From: Chloroflexota bacterium
GTDB taxonomy: Bacteria; Chloroflexota; Anaerolineae; Anaerolineales; Anaerolineaceae
Direction: 5' to 3'
Assembly: GCA_021779955.1 (NCBI GenBank)
Contig: JAJXZS010000013.1
Span: 1 to 52,922 of the forward strand
Length of the DNA: 52,922 nt
Under the pieces are notes generated by a model. That model was given only the letters and a program-made list of their open reading frames with translations. It was not told the DNA's origin and did not search any database. This document shows, in pieces, positions 25,422 through 33,832 of this stretch. Numbering within the stretch: the first letter of the stretch is position 1; each line of letters begins with the position of its first letter. The translations under genes were made by a program, and so were the position numbers.

Positions 25422-25497
25422 ATTTCGGTCTCCGGGACTGCTATGTTTTGTGAAATGCAAGTACAATAAATCGGTTAATTCGAATCCTGGTAGTGTG

Positions 25498-26793
25498 ATG
25501 GCTCAATTTTTCAGACGTTTAGGTCAATACTTTCAACTGGACAAAGGTGTTCCTGCGCCTCTGCGCGAGAACTTTTACCACTATTACTGGGACATCATGT
25601 GGTGGGGGCTGCTAAACGGATCGACGCTATCCTTTCTCAACTATTTTGCGGTCAGGATGGGTGCCACTTCGACGCAGGTCGGGTTGATCACTGCCATTCC
25701 AGCGCTGGTCAGCCTGGTGTTTGCACTACCTGCCGGCGTCATGCTTGCCCGCTACTCCACCAACCGGGCAACATTCGTCGCAAGCGTACTCGCCCGCGCA
25801 CTTTACCCAGTCTTTATTCTACTTCCGTTCATCAAGTCATCATCGTTTGTGATCTGGGCAATCATTGCCACCACATTCGTCATGACCTTCCCGGCGATCT
25901 TTTCGACTGTGGCTTTCAACGTTGCGTTCGCCGAGAATATCCCGGATGAGTACCGAGCCCATGTTGCAGGTATCCGCAACGCCGCGTTTGCCGTGGTGAC
26001 CATTGGGGTGAGCTTGTTGAGCGGAGCGATCCTGACCTCGATCAAATTCCCGCACGGATACGTTGTCGTTTTTGCGATTGGCTTCCTGGGTTCGGTGTTC
26101 AGTGCGTATCATCTTTCCCGGCTGAAGACCATCCCTGAGTTTTCAGGTTACAAGCAACCCATTCCCGTGCCGACTGGGCCAAAAGAAGGCTGGATCTTCT
26201 CGAGGTTGGGAGAATCTTTCCAGGTGTTTAAAAAGCGAATCCGGCTGGATATGCTCAAGGGAAGAACGGGGCTGCTAATTGCTCTGCTGGCGTTGCTAAA
26301 TTTTTCACTTTCGATTTCAGGACCTGTTTACCCGATTTACCTGGTCAACCAGTTTCACTTTTCCGACCAGGCGATCAGTATTGGCATGGCGAGCTTTTAT
26401 TTCGCGATTTTCGTGGGTTCGTTATTCCTCGAGAAGTTCGAAATACTACTGGGAAGGCAAAAGGTGACCGGCTTAGGGCTGCTGTTGATGGCGATTTTCC
26501 CGGTGATATTGATCTTCATGAAAGGCCCCCTGGTGTATTACGGCGCAAATCTTATCTCGGGATTCGGTTGGGCGCTGACAGGCGGTGAAGTTTACAATTA
26601 TCTCTTCGAACGAATTCCAGCGCAGGACCACACCTCGGGGATCGCCTGGTATAACATGACAACCAACGCCGCGCTGCTGGCGGGCTCTCTGCTCGGACCG
26701 TTAATTTCGAACCTTTCCGGTTTTGTCATCACCATGCTGGTATTTGCCATATTACGCTTTGTCGTGAGCCTGGCAATTTTACGTTGGGGTTAG
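25498..26793 (+). CDS. MFS transporter
   Basis: A 431-residue membrane protein with about 12 hydrophobic helices and a soluble N-terminal stretch (FRRLGQYFQLDKGVPAPLRENF). The loop after helix 2 reads LPAGVMLARYSTNR, a degenerate MFS motif A. Substrate unknown. Upstream in-frame codons run through the divergent gene's start region, so the ATG at 25498 was preferred, though its ribosome site is weak. smpB begins 20 nt downstream. Confidence 0.85.
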   Translation: MAQFFRRLGQYFQLDKGVPAPLRENFYHYYWDIMWWGLLNGSTLSFLNYFAVRMGATSTQVGLITAIPALVSLVFALPAGVMLARYSTNRATFVASVLARALYPVFILLPFIKSSSFVIWAIIATTFVMTFPAIFSTVAFNVAFAENIPDEYRAHVAGIRNAAFAVVTIGVSLLSGAILTSIKFPHGYVVVFAIGFLGSVFSAYHLSRLKTIPEFSGYKQPIPVPTGPKEGWIFSRLGESFQVFKKRIRLDMLKGRTGLLIALLALLNFSLSISGPVYPIYLVNQFHFSDQAISIGMASFYFAIFVGSLFLEKFEILLGRQKVTGLGLLLMAIFPVILIFMKGPLVYYGANLISGFGWALTGGEVYNYLFERIPAQDHTSGIAWYNMTTNAALLAGSLLGPLISNLSGFVITMLVFAILRFVVSLAILRWG

Positions 26794-26806
26794 GATATGT
26801 TAAAAT
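26778..26806 (+). promoter_or_regulatory. smpB promoter, possibly leaderless
   Basis: TTTACG (26778-26783), a 17-nt spacer and TAAAAT (26801-26806) lie across the end of the MFS gene. Only 7 nt separate the -10 from the smpB ATG, and no ribosome site is visible, so the mRNA may start at the ATG. Confidence 0.45.
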
Positions 26807-26813
26807 CAAAACC

Positions 26814-27266
26814 ATGGATATCAAGGTCGTAGCCAAAAACCGTAAGGCAAGCTTCGAATACTTCCTGCTGCAGCATTTCGAGGCAGGAATTGCTTTGCAA
26901 GGGAGTGAGATCAAATCGATTCGAGCCGGGCAGGTCAGCCTGCAGGAAGCCTATGTGCAGGTGAACGAGAAAGAGGCCTGGCTGATCGATGCTCATATTG
27001 CGCCCTACGATCCTGCCAGCTTTGCCAACCATGAACCGAGACGGCCGCGGCGTTTGCTGCTGCACAAAAAAGAAATCCGTGAAATGTGGAATGCTGTCCG
27101 CCAAAAAGGTGTGACGATCATCCCCACTCAGATGTATCTGAAAGAAGGCCGGGCAAAGCTGGATATTGCGATTGCCAAAGGCAAGAAGCTATACGACAAG
27201 CGCGAATCGATCGCAAAAAAGGATATGGAACGCGATCTGGCGCGCGCAGGCAGAATCAAAGACTGA
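26814..27266 (+). CDS. smpB: SsrA-binding protein SmpB
   Basis: A 150-residue RNA-binding protein that brings tmRNA to stalled ribosomes (trans-translation). Family marks are KNRKASFEYF at the start, GIALQGSEIKSIR, and the C-terminal GKKLYDKRESIAKKD. Length is standard. The ATG was chosen over one ten codons upstream because homologues start at this point. No tmRNA gene was recognised in this window. Confidence 0.95.
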   Translation: MDIKVVAKNRKASFEYFLLQHFEAGIALQGSEIKSIRAGQVSLQEAYVQVNEKEAWLIDAHIAPYDPASFANHEPRRPRRLLLHKKEIREMWNAVRQKGVTIIPTQMYLKEGRAKLDIAIAKGKKLYDKRESIAKKDMERDLARAGRIKD

Positions 27267-27317
27267 TTCCTTGAATATTTATCGATTCAATAACCGAAGG
27301 CTAAATGAGGAAGAATT

Positions 27318-28850
27318 ATGATCAGCATTGGTGACCATCGCTTGACTCTCGAGGAATTGGTCCAGGTGGCAAGGTATAGGGAAAAGGCGGCACTGAGCGA
27401 GTCCGCCAATGCGCAGATAGAAGCGTCGCATCAGCGGTTGGAGAGGATCATCCAGTCAGGAAAGCCGGTATACGGCATCAATACGGGGTTTGGCATCTTT
27501 TCAGACCAGCGCATACCCGAGAAAGATTGGGCGAAACTGAGCCGTAATCTCATTCTGAGCCATGCCGTAGCCACTGGAGAGCCGTTCCAGAGGGAAATCA
27601 CGCGGGCAGCCATGCTGGTCAGGGCGAATACGCTAAGCCAGGGATTCTCGGGAGTGCGGCTTGAAATCGTCGACACCTTGATCAAGATGCTCAATGCCGG
27701 GGTTACCCCGATTGTGCCGAGCCAGGGTTCCCTGGGTTCGTCCGGAGATTTGAGCCTGCTTTCGCACATGGCACTCGTGTTCACGACAGATGAGAAGGAC
27801 CTTGACGAGGAATCAGGGTTTGCGGATTTCGAAGGCAAGGTCATGAGCGGCAAAGCTGCGATGCGGCAGGCCGGCATCGACAGGATCACACTGGGTCCAA
27901 AAGAGGGACTGGCAATCAACAACGGCGCCACTTTTTCAGCAGCGCTGGCTGCATTGAACCTGATGGATGCCGCATACCTGATAGAATTGGACGAAGCGTC
28001 CACGGCGTTAAGCCTCGAAGCCATGTTGGGATGTTCTGCCGCTTTCGACGAGCGCCTGCATGCAGCGCGCCACCAGAGCGGGCAGATGAAGAGCGCTGAG
28101 GCCATCCGCAGCTACTTCAAAGGCAGCTCTTATGTGGATTCAACCTGCAGGGTGCAGGATGCCTATTCACTACGCTGCGCTCCGCAGGTGATTGGGGCAG
28201 TGCGTGATACGGTCGAGTTCGCGTCGAAGGTCATCGAGAACGAGATCAATGCCGCGACAGATAATCCTCTGATTTTCGAACCAGAAACGGCAATTTCCGG
28301 AGGCAATTTCCACGGAGAACCTGTGGGAATGGTAATGGACTTCCTGGGGATAGCTGTGGCCGAATTGGGCGCTATTTCAGAAAGAAGAACGTTCAGGTTG
28401 ACTGACGGTAGACTCAATGGAGGACTGCCGACCATGCTCGTGGACAGCGAACACGATGCGGGCCTGAATTCAGGCTTGATGATGCCGCAATATACCGCAG
28501 TCTCACTTGTGCTTGAGAATGAAACACTCGCCACGCCTGACACCGTCCATTCACTGCCGACGTCGGGGGAGCAGGAAGATCATAACGCCAATGCGATGAC
28601 CGCAACGCGCCACGCAAGGCAAATTATCGAAAATGTTGTGCACATATTGAGCATCGAGCTTTACACTGCCAGCCGAGCGATCGACTTGCGCAAGAAAAAT
28701 TCGAGCGGCATTTTGGGTAAAAAAGATGGAGAGGTTTATAATCGAATTCGCCATCAGGTCGAATATCATGCCGAAGACCGGCTGTGGTCTGCGGAAATCG
28801 AGAAAGTAAAAGAGCTGGTCGCCACTCATCAAATCTTGGCCGATCTTTGA
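27318..28850 (+). CDS. hutH: Histidine ammonia-lyase family enzyme with Ser-Ser-Gly triad
   Basis: A 510-residue member of the MIO-dependent aromatic ammonia-lyase family, best matching histidine ammonia-lyase. Seen are catalytic Y52 in VYGINTGFG, NLILSHAVATGEP, QDAYSLRCAPQV, NEINAATDNPL, GGNFHGEP and PTSGEQEDH. The MIO cofactor normally forms from Ala-Ser-Gly; here residues 141-143 read Ser-Ser-Gly (TCG TCC GGA), and the HAL loop PTSANQEDH is PTSGEQEDH. It should deaminate histidine or another aromatic amino acid. No hutU, hutI or hutG lies nearby, so substrate is less sure. GAGGAAGAATT precedes the ATG. Confidence 0.82.
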   Translation: MISIGDHRLTLEELVQVARYREKAALSESANAQIEASHQRLERIIQSGKPVYGINTGFGIFSDQRIPEKDWAKLSRNLILSHAVATGEPFQREITRAAMLVRANTLSQGFSGVRLEIVDTLIKMLNAGVTPIVPSQGSLGSSGDLSLLSHMALVFTTDEKDLDEESGFADFEGKVMSGKAAMRQAGIDRITLGPKEGLAINNGATFSAALAALNLMDAAYLIELDEASTALSLEAMLGCSAAFDERLHAARHQSGQMKSAEAIRSYFKGSSYVDSTCRVQDAYSLRCAPQVIGAVRDTVEFASKVIENEINAATDNPLIFEPETAISGGNFHGEPVGMVMDFLGIAVAELGAISERRTFRLTDGRLNGGLPTMLVDSEHDAGLNSGLMMPQYTAVSLVLENETLATPDTVHSLPTSGEQEDHNANAMTATRHARQIIENVVHILSIELYTASRAIDLRKKNSSGILGKKDGEVYNRIRHQVEYHAEDRLWSAEIEKVKELVATHQILADL

Positions 28851-28864
28851 ACAAGGTGCTAACA

Positions 28865-29953
28865 ATGCGGAAGATGTCACGAAGGGATTTCCTCAAACTG
28901 GGTGCTGCAGCAGGAATCGGCGCGGTTGTGCTGAATGCTGCCAGACCGGCGATGGCGTATCTACCCCAATTTCCGAGCAGCGATCTATTGGGCAGAACGT
29001 TTCACACGGTCGAGGTGAAATCCAAACCAAACCCGGATAGCCAGACGGTTGAGACTCTGTATGAAGACAGCGTGGTCGAGTGGCAGCGCGAAGTGATCGG
29101 AACAGCTCCTTCCCTCTATTCCACCAACCGAAAATGGGTCGAGACGCCCAACGGGTATATCCCATCCATCTCGCTGCAACCTGTGAAATCCGAACTGAAT
29201 ACGCCATTGGCTGAATTGCCAGCTTCGCTCGAGGGCAAGGGAATGTGGGCGGAGATCACCGTACCATTTGTCGATATTTACCTGGCAAACCCGCCCGCAA
29301 GAGCACCTCTGCTTGCGGAGTTGGCCAATCCGAGGTTTTACTACAGCCAGATCTTCTGGATCGATGACATCCGCACCAACGATCAGGGTGAAGCAGAATA
29401 TCACGTCACCGAAAGGCACGGCTCGTATGGTGATGCGTTCTGGGCAGACGCACGGGCATTCAAGCCGATCACGGCTGAAGATGTCGCGCCCATCCGGCCC
29501 GAGGTGACTGACAAGAGCATCCTCGTCGATCTCAACCACCAGACCGTTTCCTGTTATGAAGGGCAGACCGAGGTGCGATTCTGCCGCGTTTCAACCGGCG
29601 CCAAGTACGACATGTACGGCAACGCTGTAGACAACTGGTCGACTCCGGTGGGCGATTATCATGTGATCAATCGCAAGTACCTGTCCATTCACATGGCCGG
29701 AGGGTCTGCAGCAGCAGGATATGAGCTCTTTGGTGTATGCTGGACATGTATCTTCGCCACGCCTGGCGTGGCATTCCATTCGACATTCTGGCACAACAAT
29801 TATGGCGAACCGATGTCGCACGGCTGTGTCAATATGACTCCTGAAGATTCAAAATTCATCTATCGATGGTCGATGCCCGAGGCTCCGTACGACCCGGGAA
29901 AGGTGGAGATTCAGGGTTACTCAGGAACCGCTGTCAAAGTCAGAGAGGGATAG
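28865..29953 (+). CDS. Tat-exported L,D-transpeptidase (YkuD)
   Basis: A 362-residue exported enzyme. The N-terminus SRRDFLKLGAAAGIGAVVLNAA is a twin-arginine signal with cleavage after AMA near residue 31. An SH3-like region is possible at about 40-110. The YkuD catalytic domain lies at about 215-340 with the motif HNNYGEPMSHGCVNM, whose Cys is the nucleophile. It cross-links or remodels peptidoglycan stems through L,D bonds. It follows the ammonia-lyase after 14 nt and precedes ccdA after 9 nt. The ATG at 28865 has AAGGTG upstream; one at 28874 is also possible. Confidence 0.9.
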   Translation: MRKMSRRDFLKLGAAAGIGAVVLNAARPAMAYLPQFPSSDLLGRTFHTVEVKSKPNPDSQTVETLYEDSVVEWQREVIGTAPSLYSTNRKWVETPNGYIPSISLQPVKSELNTPLAELPASLEGKGMWAEITVPFVDIYLANPPARAPLLAELANPRFYYSQIFWIDDIRTNDQGEAEYHVTERHGSYGDAFWADARAFKPITAEDVAPIRPEVTDKSILVDLNHQTVSCYEGQTEVRFCRVSTGAKYDMYGNAVDNWSTPVGDYHVINRKYLSIHMAGGSAAAGYELFGVCWTCIFATPGVAFHSTFWHNNYGEPMSHGCVNMTPEDSKFIYRWSMPEAPYDPGKVEIQGYSGTAVKVREG

Positions 29954-29962
29954 GCGCCTCAA

Positions 29963-30670
29963 ATGGAGTTCGGCTTCGGACTGATCTTCCTGGCTGGTCT
30001 GGTTTCTTTTTTATCTCCATGCGTTCTTGCCCTGATCCCGGTTTATGTAGGTTTGTTGGGCGGCGAAGTCAATCGTTCAGCGCTTGCGGGCAGGCTTCAA
30101 GTCGAGTTGCTCTTGAGGACCCTCGCTTTTGCCGCCGGATTCTCATTTGTCTTTATCCTTTTGGGGATGACGACGACACTAATCGGCGGATGGCTCTACC
30201 AGGTAAAAGATTGGATTGCCAGGATCGGCGGGGTGGTCATTATCGTTTTTGGGCTGCACACCAGCGGTGTGATCACCATCCCGTTTCTCGACCAGCAACG
30301 GTTGATGCAGATCGACCCGGCAGGCAGAAACAAGTATGCAGGCGCATTCCTGATGGGAATCGCCTTTTCAGCAGGTTGGTCGCCTTGCATTGGCCCGATT
30401 CTGGGTTCAATACTGGCTGCAATCCTGGTCGAAGAGACCTCTATTGGCCACGGAGCTTTGGCGTTGGCAATTTATTCTGCAGGCATGGCGCTTCCATTCG
30501 TATTGATCAGCATCGGAATGGGAAAGCTGATCGATCGAATTCGGCACAATACAAAGCTGATCAAAGGTTTTCAGATCGGTATCGGAATTTTGCTGATTAT
30601 AATGGGATTCTTATTGGTGTTTGGTATTACTTCACAATTGAATCGACTCGGACTCTGGTTCAGAATATAG
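29963..30670 (+). CDS. ccdA: Cytochrome c biogenesis/thiol transport protein CcdA
   Basis: A 235-residue membrane protein with about six helices that passes reducing electrons across the membrane to extracytoplasmic thiol proteins. The two reactive Cys sit in duplicated motifs FLSPCVLALIP (helix 1) and GWSPCIGPILG (helix 4). It lies between the transpeptidase and a thioredoxin-like/DUF2085 fusion, so it may serve exported Cys enzymes, including the Cys-dependent transpeptidase; that link is inferred from position. Confidence 0.92.
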   Translation: MEFGFGLIFLAGLVSFLSPCVLALIPVYVGLLGGEVNRSALAGRLQVELLLRTLAFAAGFSFVFILLGMTTTLIGGWLYQVKDWIARIGGVVIIVFGLHTSGVITIPFLDQQRLMQIDPAGRNKYAGAFLMGIAFSAGWSPCIGPILGSILAAILVEETSIGHGALALAIYSAGMALPFVLISIGMGKLIDRIRHNTKLIKGFQIGIGILLIIMGFLLVFGITSQLNRLGLWFRI

Positions 30671-30683
30671 GTGCTCATCAACT

Positions 30684-31703
30684 ATGCTTTCATTGACCTG
30701 CTATTTCAGCAAGAAAGATACTGAACGTAATTCAATCATCGAAGATGTCAGGCCGGTGTGCGAGAAGGTAAACGCAGTGCTGGTGGAAATTGCTATCGAT
30801 GGCGATGCCGACCTGGAGAAGCGATTTGGCGGGCGTACACCGGTGCTGCAGGCCGGCCCGTATACGCTGAATTATCCATTCTCGATGCAAGACGTAGAAG
30901 TCGTGCTCAGCTCGGCTCAGCAACGCGTCGAGCGGATGACGAAAAATACCGATTCGGATGAGGCGAAACGACTCTTACGCGGGCAATCGATCACGCGAGG
31001 AGACCGATTCGGCTTATGGTTCGCCAGGAATTATGTTTATGTGATCCTGGCTATCCTGGTGATCTTCGCCGGTTTGCCGGTTCTTGCACCTGTACTCGAA
31101 AAGACCGGTCATTCAGGCGCGGCCAACGTCATCTATACCATTTACCGGCCTTTGTGCCATCAATTTGCCTTCCGCTCATATTTCCTGTTTGGGGAACAGG
31201 CGGTTTATCCGAGGGCTCTCGCGAACGTGCCCGGGCTGTTGACCTATGAGCAGGTCACCGGAGTGTCGGCTTTCGACATCAACTTTGCCAGAAATTTCAT
31301 TGGCAACCCGGTTCTCGGTTATAAGATGGCGTTTTGCGAAAGGGATTTGGCGATGTACGGCAGCCTGGCCCTTTTTGCGCTGCTGTTCCAACTTACAGGA
31401 CGCAAAATGAAGCAGCTGCCGTGGTATTTGTGGGTGATCATTGCAATCATCCCGATCGGTCTCGATGGTCTGACCCAGCTTCCGTCTCTGTTGGCAAACC
31501 CAATTTCGTGGCTACCATTCAGAGAAAGTACGCCCTTTGATCGTGTATTCACCGGTGTATTGTTCGGATTCTTTAGCGGTTGGTTTATGTTTCCATTGAT
31601 GGAAGAATCGGTGGCACTGACGAGAATGGCTTTGTCGCGCAAGTTTTCCGTGATCAAGAAGATCGAGGAAAGCGTGAGGCAGAAAGAACAGGCTGCCCGA
31701 TGA
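30684..31703 (+). CDS. Thioredoxin-like domain fused to DUF2085 membrane domain
   Basis: A 339-residue protein. Residues 1-85 resemble the glutaredoxin-like DUF836 fold (LTCYFSKKD, ERFGGRTPVLQAG-type strand), but the CxxC is absent: the expected position reads SKKDTE. From about 112 on there are four or five membrane helices of the DUF2085 type with YRPLCHQFAFRS and AFCERDLAMYG. The family's Cys pair suggests metal or redox chemistry but its function is unknown. It starts 13 nt after ccdA, and its stop overlaps the next ATG (ATGA). Confidence 0.75.
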   Translation: MLSLTCYFSKKDTERNSIIEDVRPVCEKVNAVLVEIAIDGDADLEKRFGGRTPVLQAGPYTLNYPFSMQDVEVVLSSAQQRVERMTKNTDSDEAKRLLRGQSITRGDRFGLWFARNYVYVILAILVIFAGLPVLAPVLEKTGHSGAANVIYTIYRPLCHQFAFRSYFLFGEQAVYPRALANVPGLLTYEQVTGVSAFDINFARNFIGNPVLGYKMAFCERDLAMYGSLALFALLFQLTGRKMKQLPWYLWVIIAIIPIGLDGLTQLPSLLANPISWLPFRESTPFDRVFTGVLFGFFSGWFMFPLMEESVALTRMALSRKFSVIKKIEESVRQKEQAAR

Positions 31704-32482
31704 AAGCTGTTCAATCCGATTCGCTCAAGTATTACGAGTTCAATACTTTCTCGACACATGACGTGGTCGTCCGTTTTTACACAAGGCAAGGCGGCATAAG
31801 CCCTGAACCCTGGTCGTCGTTGAATCAGGGCGGCACTGTCGGCGATTCCAGGGCAAATGTGATCGAAAACCGGAAGCGCATCTTTGATGACATTGGCCGA
31901 CCGGTGGAATCGATTTTTGACGTCTGGCAAGTTCATGGAACAGATGCGGTTTGCACAAGTCAGCCAAGAGAGCTCACCTCCGATCATCAGAAGGCGGATG
32001 CGATTTTTACCAATAAGAAAGAGATCACCCTGTTCATGCGCTTCGCCGATTGCGTGCCCATTCTGCTTTATGAGCCTGAAAAGAAGGTCATCGGCATCGT
32101 GCATGCAGGCTGGCAGGGTACCGTCAATGCCATAGTCAAACATGCTGTAAGGAAGATCCAGGAAGAATACGACATTGACCCAGAGAAGCTCATTGCGGGG
32201 ATTGGTCCTTCCATCGGACCTGATCATTATCAGATCGGCAGCGACGTAAGGCTGCGGGCGGAAAAAGCCTTTGGCACAGTAAGTACAAGCGTGATCAGTA
32301 CCTACCGAAAGTCGATTTACCTGGATCTATGGACAGCGAACGAGATTCTCCTGCGGCAATCCGGAGTGAAGAATATCGAAGTAACTGAAGTCTGTACCGC
32401 CTGCCACACAGAGGATTGGTACAGTCATCGCAAAGAGAATGGGATTACAGGTCGATTTGCCGCCGTGGCTTACCTGAGGTGA
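31700..32482 (+). CDS. Laccase-fold purine nucleoside phosphorylase-like protein (YlmD/YfiH family)
   Basis: A 260-residue protein. Signature residues are HGTD (first His), RFADCVPILLY (Cys) and GIVHAGWQGT (second His), which bind zinc in this family, and IGPSIGPDHYQIG. Although often named polyphenol oxidase, characterised members act on purine nucleosides or, in E. coli, edit muropeptide precursors. Its ATG overlaps the previous stop codon; YggS follows after 3 nt. Confidence 0.9.
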   Translation: MKAVQSDSLKYYEFNTFSTHDVVVRFYTRQGGISPEPWSSLNQGGTVGDSRANVIENRKRIFDDIGRPVESIFDVWQVHGTDAVCTSQPRELTSDHQKADAIFTNKKEITLFMRFADCVPILLYEPEKKVIGIVHAGWQGTVNAIVKHAVRKIQEEYDIDPEKLIAGIGPSIGPDHYQIGSDVRLRAEKAFGTVSTSVISTYRKSIYLDLWTANEILLRQSGVKNIEVTEVCTACHTEDWYSHRKENGITGRFAAVAYLR

Positions 32483-32485
32483 GGA

Positions 32486-33202
32486 ATGTCTGAGATTGGC
32501 GAGCGTTTACTTCTTGTCCAGAATGGCGTTAACGCAGCGCTGGAAAAGGCACACCGTGAGGCAGGCTTGGTTAAGCTGGTTGTAGTGACCAAAGGTCAGC
32601 CTGCTGAAAAGATGCAGGCGCTCATCGACGCGGGCGGCCGCTACCTGGGGGAGAACTACCCTGAAGAGACTGCCGAAAAGATCGCTGAACTCAAGAATAT
32701 CGAACAGGTCGAATGGCACATGATCGGGCATATTCAAAGCCGGAAGATCAAGTTTCTGACTAAGTATTTCAATTTTATCGAGAGCGTGGAAAGCCTTGAA
32801 ACCGCTCAGAAGCTGGATGCAAGGTTTCTCGAAGCAGGGCGAAAAATCCAAATCATGCTTGAGGTGAATGTCAGCGGTGAAGTGTCCAAGCAGGGATTTG
32901 CCCTGGCAGAAAAAGAGAATTGGGGCGCCTTTATCGAAGACGTGAACCGAATCGACCGACTGGCTTCCCTGGAATTGGTAGGGTTGATGACGATGCCGCC
33001 TCTGGGAGAACATGCCGAGAGTTCGAGGATTTATTTCAAGCGCTTGAGGGAACTGCTCGCTTATGTCAATGAACACAAAATAGGTGTGAAGATGACTGAG
33101 CTTTCGATGGGAACGAGTTTTGATTACAGCGTGGCTGTCGAGGAAGGCGCGACCATTGTGCGAGTTGGCGAAGCGATTATGGGCGCAAGGATTTATGCAT
33201 AG
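32486..33202 (+). CDS. YggS/PROSC-type PLP homeostasis protein
   Basis: A 238-residue single-domain PLP-binding TIM-barrel protein. The cofactor Lys is K36 in VVVTKGQP; other marks are WHMIGHIQSRK and LSMGTSFDYSVAVEEGATIVRVGEAI. Members buffer free pyridoxal phosphate. The typical Asp after MGxSxD is replaced by phenylalanine-aspartate (TSFDYS), a mild variation. The gene sits inside the ylmD-yggS-yggT cluster known in many bacteria. Confidence 0.93.
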   Translation: MSEIGERLLLVQNGVNAALEKAHREAGLVKLVVVTKGQPAEKMQALIDAGGRYLGENYPEETAEKIAELKNIEQVEWHMIGHIQSRKIKFLTKYFNFIESVESLETAQKLDARFLEAGRKIQIMLEVNVSGEVSKQGFALAEKENWGAFIEDVNRIDRLASLELVGLMTMPPLGEHAESSRIYFKRLRELLAYVNEHKIGVKMTELSMGTSFDYSVAVEEGATIVRVGEAIMGARIYA

Positions 33203-33205
33203 GGT

Positions 33206-33211
33206 TATAAT
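33206..33211 (+). promoter_or_regulatory. -10 box immediately before yggT
   Basis: TATAAT ends 6 nt before the yggT ATG (33218), with no ribosome site between. No good -35 is visible, as that position is within yggS. It may produce a leaderless yggT transcript. Confidence 0.35.
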
Positions 33212-33217
33212 TATCGA

Positions 33218-33460
33218 ATGATTGCCACGATTGTTCGTTACGTTTTTCAGATCCTAACAGTTATCGTTATCGTAGACGTGCTCCTTTCTTATTTCACTTC
33301 ACCTTACAATCGCATCCGGGCTTTTTTGGATCGAATCGTAGAACCCATGCTGCGACCCATCCGAAGGATCATTCCACCCATGGCAAATATCGATTTCAGC
33401 CCGGTCATATTGGTAATTCTGCTGCAGATCATTGAAAGCATCCTCGTGAGAATACTTTAG
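33218..33460 (+). CDS. YggT family membrane protein
   Basis: An 80-residue protein with two hydrophobic helices. The motif NRIRAFLDRIVEPMLRPIRRIIPP between the helices and the ending ILLQIIE are the YggT pattern. Homologues (YlmG) sit beside cell-division genes in Gram-positive bacteria and chloroplasts use one in nucleoid or complex assembly. It lies in the same order after yggS here, with DUF167 4 nt downstream. Confidence 0.9.
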   Translation: MIATIVRYVFQILTVIVIVDVLLSYFTSPYNRIRAFLDRIVEPMLRPIRRIIPPMANIDFSPVILVILLQIIESILVRIL

Positions 33461-33464
33461 GATA

Positions 33465-33785
33465 ATGGCTATGACAGATGATCGACGATTCAAGATGCAT
33501 GATGGTAAGCACGGGGCAGCCATCGCTGTCCGCATCACGCCCAGGGCTTCGAAAAACGAAATAGTGGAAATCTTGAACGATGGAACGATCAAAATCAGGC
33601 TGACCGCGCCACCGGTCGAAGGCAAGGCAAATGCGGCGCTCCTCGTGTTTCTGGCAGAGGTGCTGGATGTGAATAAATCGAAGCTGGACATCGTGGCAGG
33701 GCTGACAGGACGGGATAAGCTCGTGACCGTGATCGACCTCACACCCGAAGAGGTGCACGGGAAGATCATCGCCAATCTGGCATAA
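33465..33785 (+). CDS. DUF167 (YggU) family protein
   Basis: A 106-residue cytosolic protein with the DUF167 pattern: VRITPRASKNEIVEI, LTAPPVEGKANAALLVFLAE and KSKLDIVAGLTGRDK. The biochemical role of the family is unknown. It commonly neighbours yggT and yggS, as here, and ends the unit before a strong terminator. A second ATG two codons in is an alternative start. Confidence 0.9.
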   Translation: MAMTDDRRFKMHDGKHGAAIAVRITPRASKNEIVEILNDGTIKIRLTAPPVEGKANAALLVFLAEVLDVNKSKLDIVAGLTGRDKLVTVIDLTPEEVHGKIIANLA

Positions 33786-33789
33786 AAAG

Positions 33790-33832
33790 ACTCCCTGGCT
33801 GCTGCAGTTCACAAGCCAGGGAGTTTGCTATT
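33790..33832. terminator. Bidirectional terminator, DUF167 / NACHT gene
   Basis: ACTCCCTGGCT (33790-33800) and AGCCAGGGAGT (33814-33824) form a perfect 11-bp stem with a 13-nt loop, followed by TTTGCTATTTTT, between two convergent stops. Confidence 0.8.

Noticed and set aside
31700-32482. True multicopper laccase
   Set aside because: The sequence has the YlmD/YfiH His-Cys-His zinc pattern, not the copper-site motifs of multicopper oxidases.
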